From: an uncultured Fidelibacterota bacterium
GTDB lineage: Bacteria > Marinisomatota > Marinisomatia > Marinisomatales > TCS55
DNA length: 6,071 bases
Direction of reading: 5' to 3'
Assembly (NCBI GenBank): GCA_913046805.1
Contig: CAJWTA010000070.1
Location: forward strand, 1-6,071
The position numbers and the translations under genes were made by a program. Positions 6,070 through 6,071 of the stretch are shown here, in pieces. Below the pieces are notes generated by a model that was not told the origin of the DNA, made no database searches, and saw only the letters and a list, made by a program, of their open reading frames with translations. The stretch's first letter is position 1. The number at the start of each line of letters is the position of its first letter.

Positions 6070-6071
6070 GT

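Overview
This AT-rich window is typical bacterial DNA: six protein genes tightly packed in two divergent transcription units, with no RNA genes, mobile elements or CRISPR. Gene content suggests an environmental, possibly marine, bacterium of the Bacteroidota/Marinimicrobia (FCB) type: Tat-exported Gfo/Idh/MocA oxidoreductases, a nucleoside-permease-like MFS carrier, DoxX and an exported M24 peptidase. The taxonomic guess is weak, because no phylogenetic marker is present.

Left, minus strand (3940 down to 1, running off the edge). In order of transcription: a DoxX-type membrane protein; a 535-aa Gfo/Idh/MocA oxidoreductase with a twin-arginine signal; an MFS transporter of the NupG-like nucleoside:H+ symporter group; and a second Gfo/Idh/MocA oxidoreductase. 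The last starts at a GTG that overlaps the transporter stop codon by one base and is cut by the window edge after 201 residues. Gaps between genes are 9, 12 and -1 bases, so this is almost certainly one operon. The likely theme is oxidation and uptake of a sugar, polyol or glycoside, with one oxidoreductase outside the cytoplasmic membrane, one inside, and the carrier between them. The substrate cannot be read from the sequence.

Middle, 3941-4102. The divergent intergenic region is 162 bases. It holds candidate promoters in both directions and a perfect 6-bp inverted repeat (3967-3981) over the proposed minus-strand -10.

Right, plus strand (4103-6069). An exported aminopeptidase P-like M24 peptidase with a TTG start is followed, with a one-base TAATG overlap, by a cysteine dioxygenase of the Arg type. 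The dioxygenase has a complete three-His iron site and retains the Cys-Tyr pair that forms a thioether cofactor in the mammalian enzyme. This pair of genes may link peptide breakdown with cysteine sulfur oxidation.

I did not find a clearly new system. The points most worth a second look are the compartment-split oxidoreductase operon with DoxX, the Glu-to-Asp change at a metal ligand in the M24 enzyme, and the Cys-Tyr pair in the dioxygenase.
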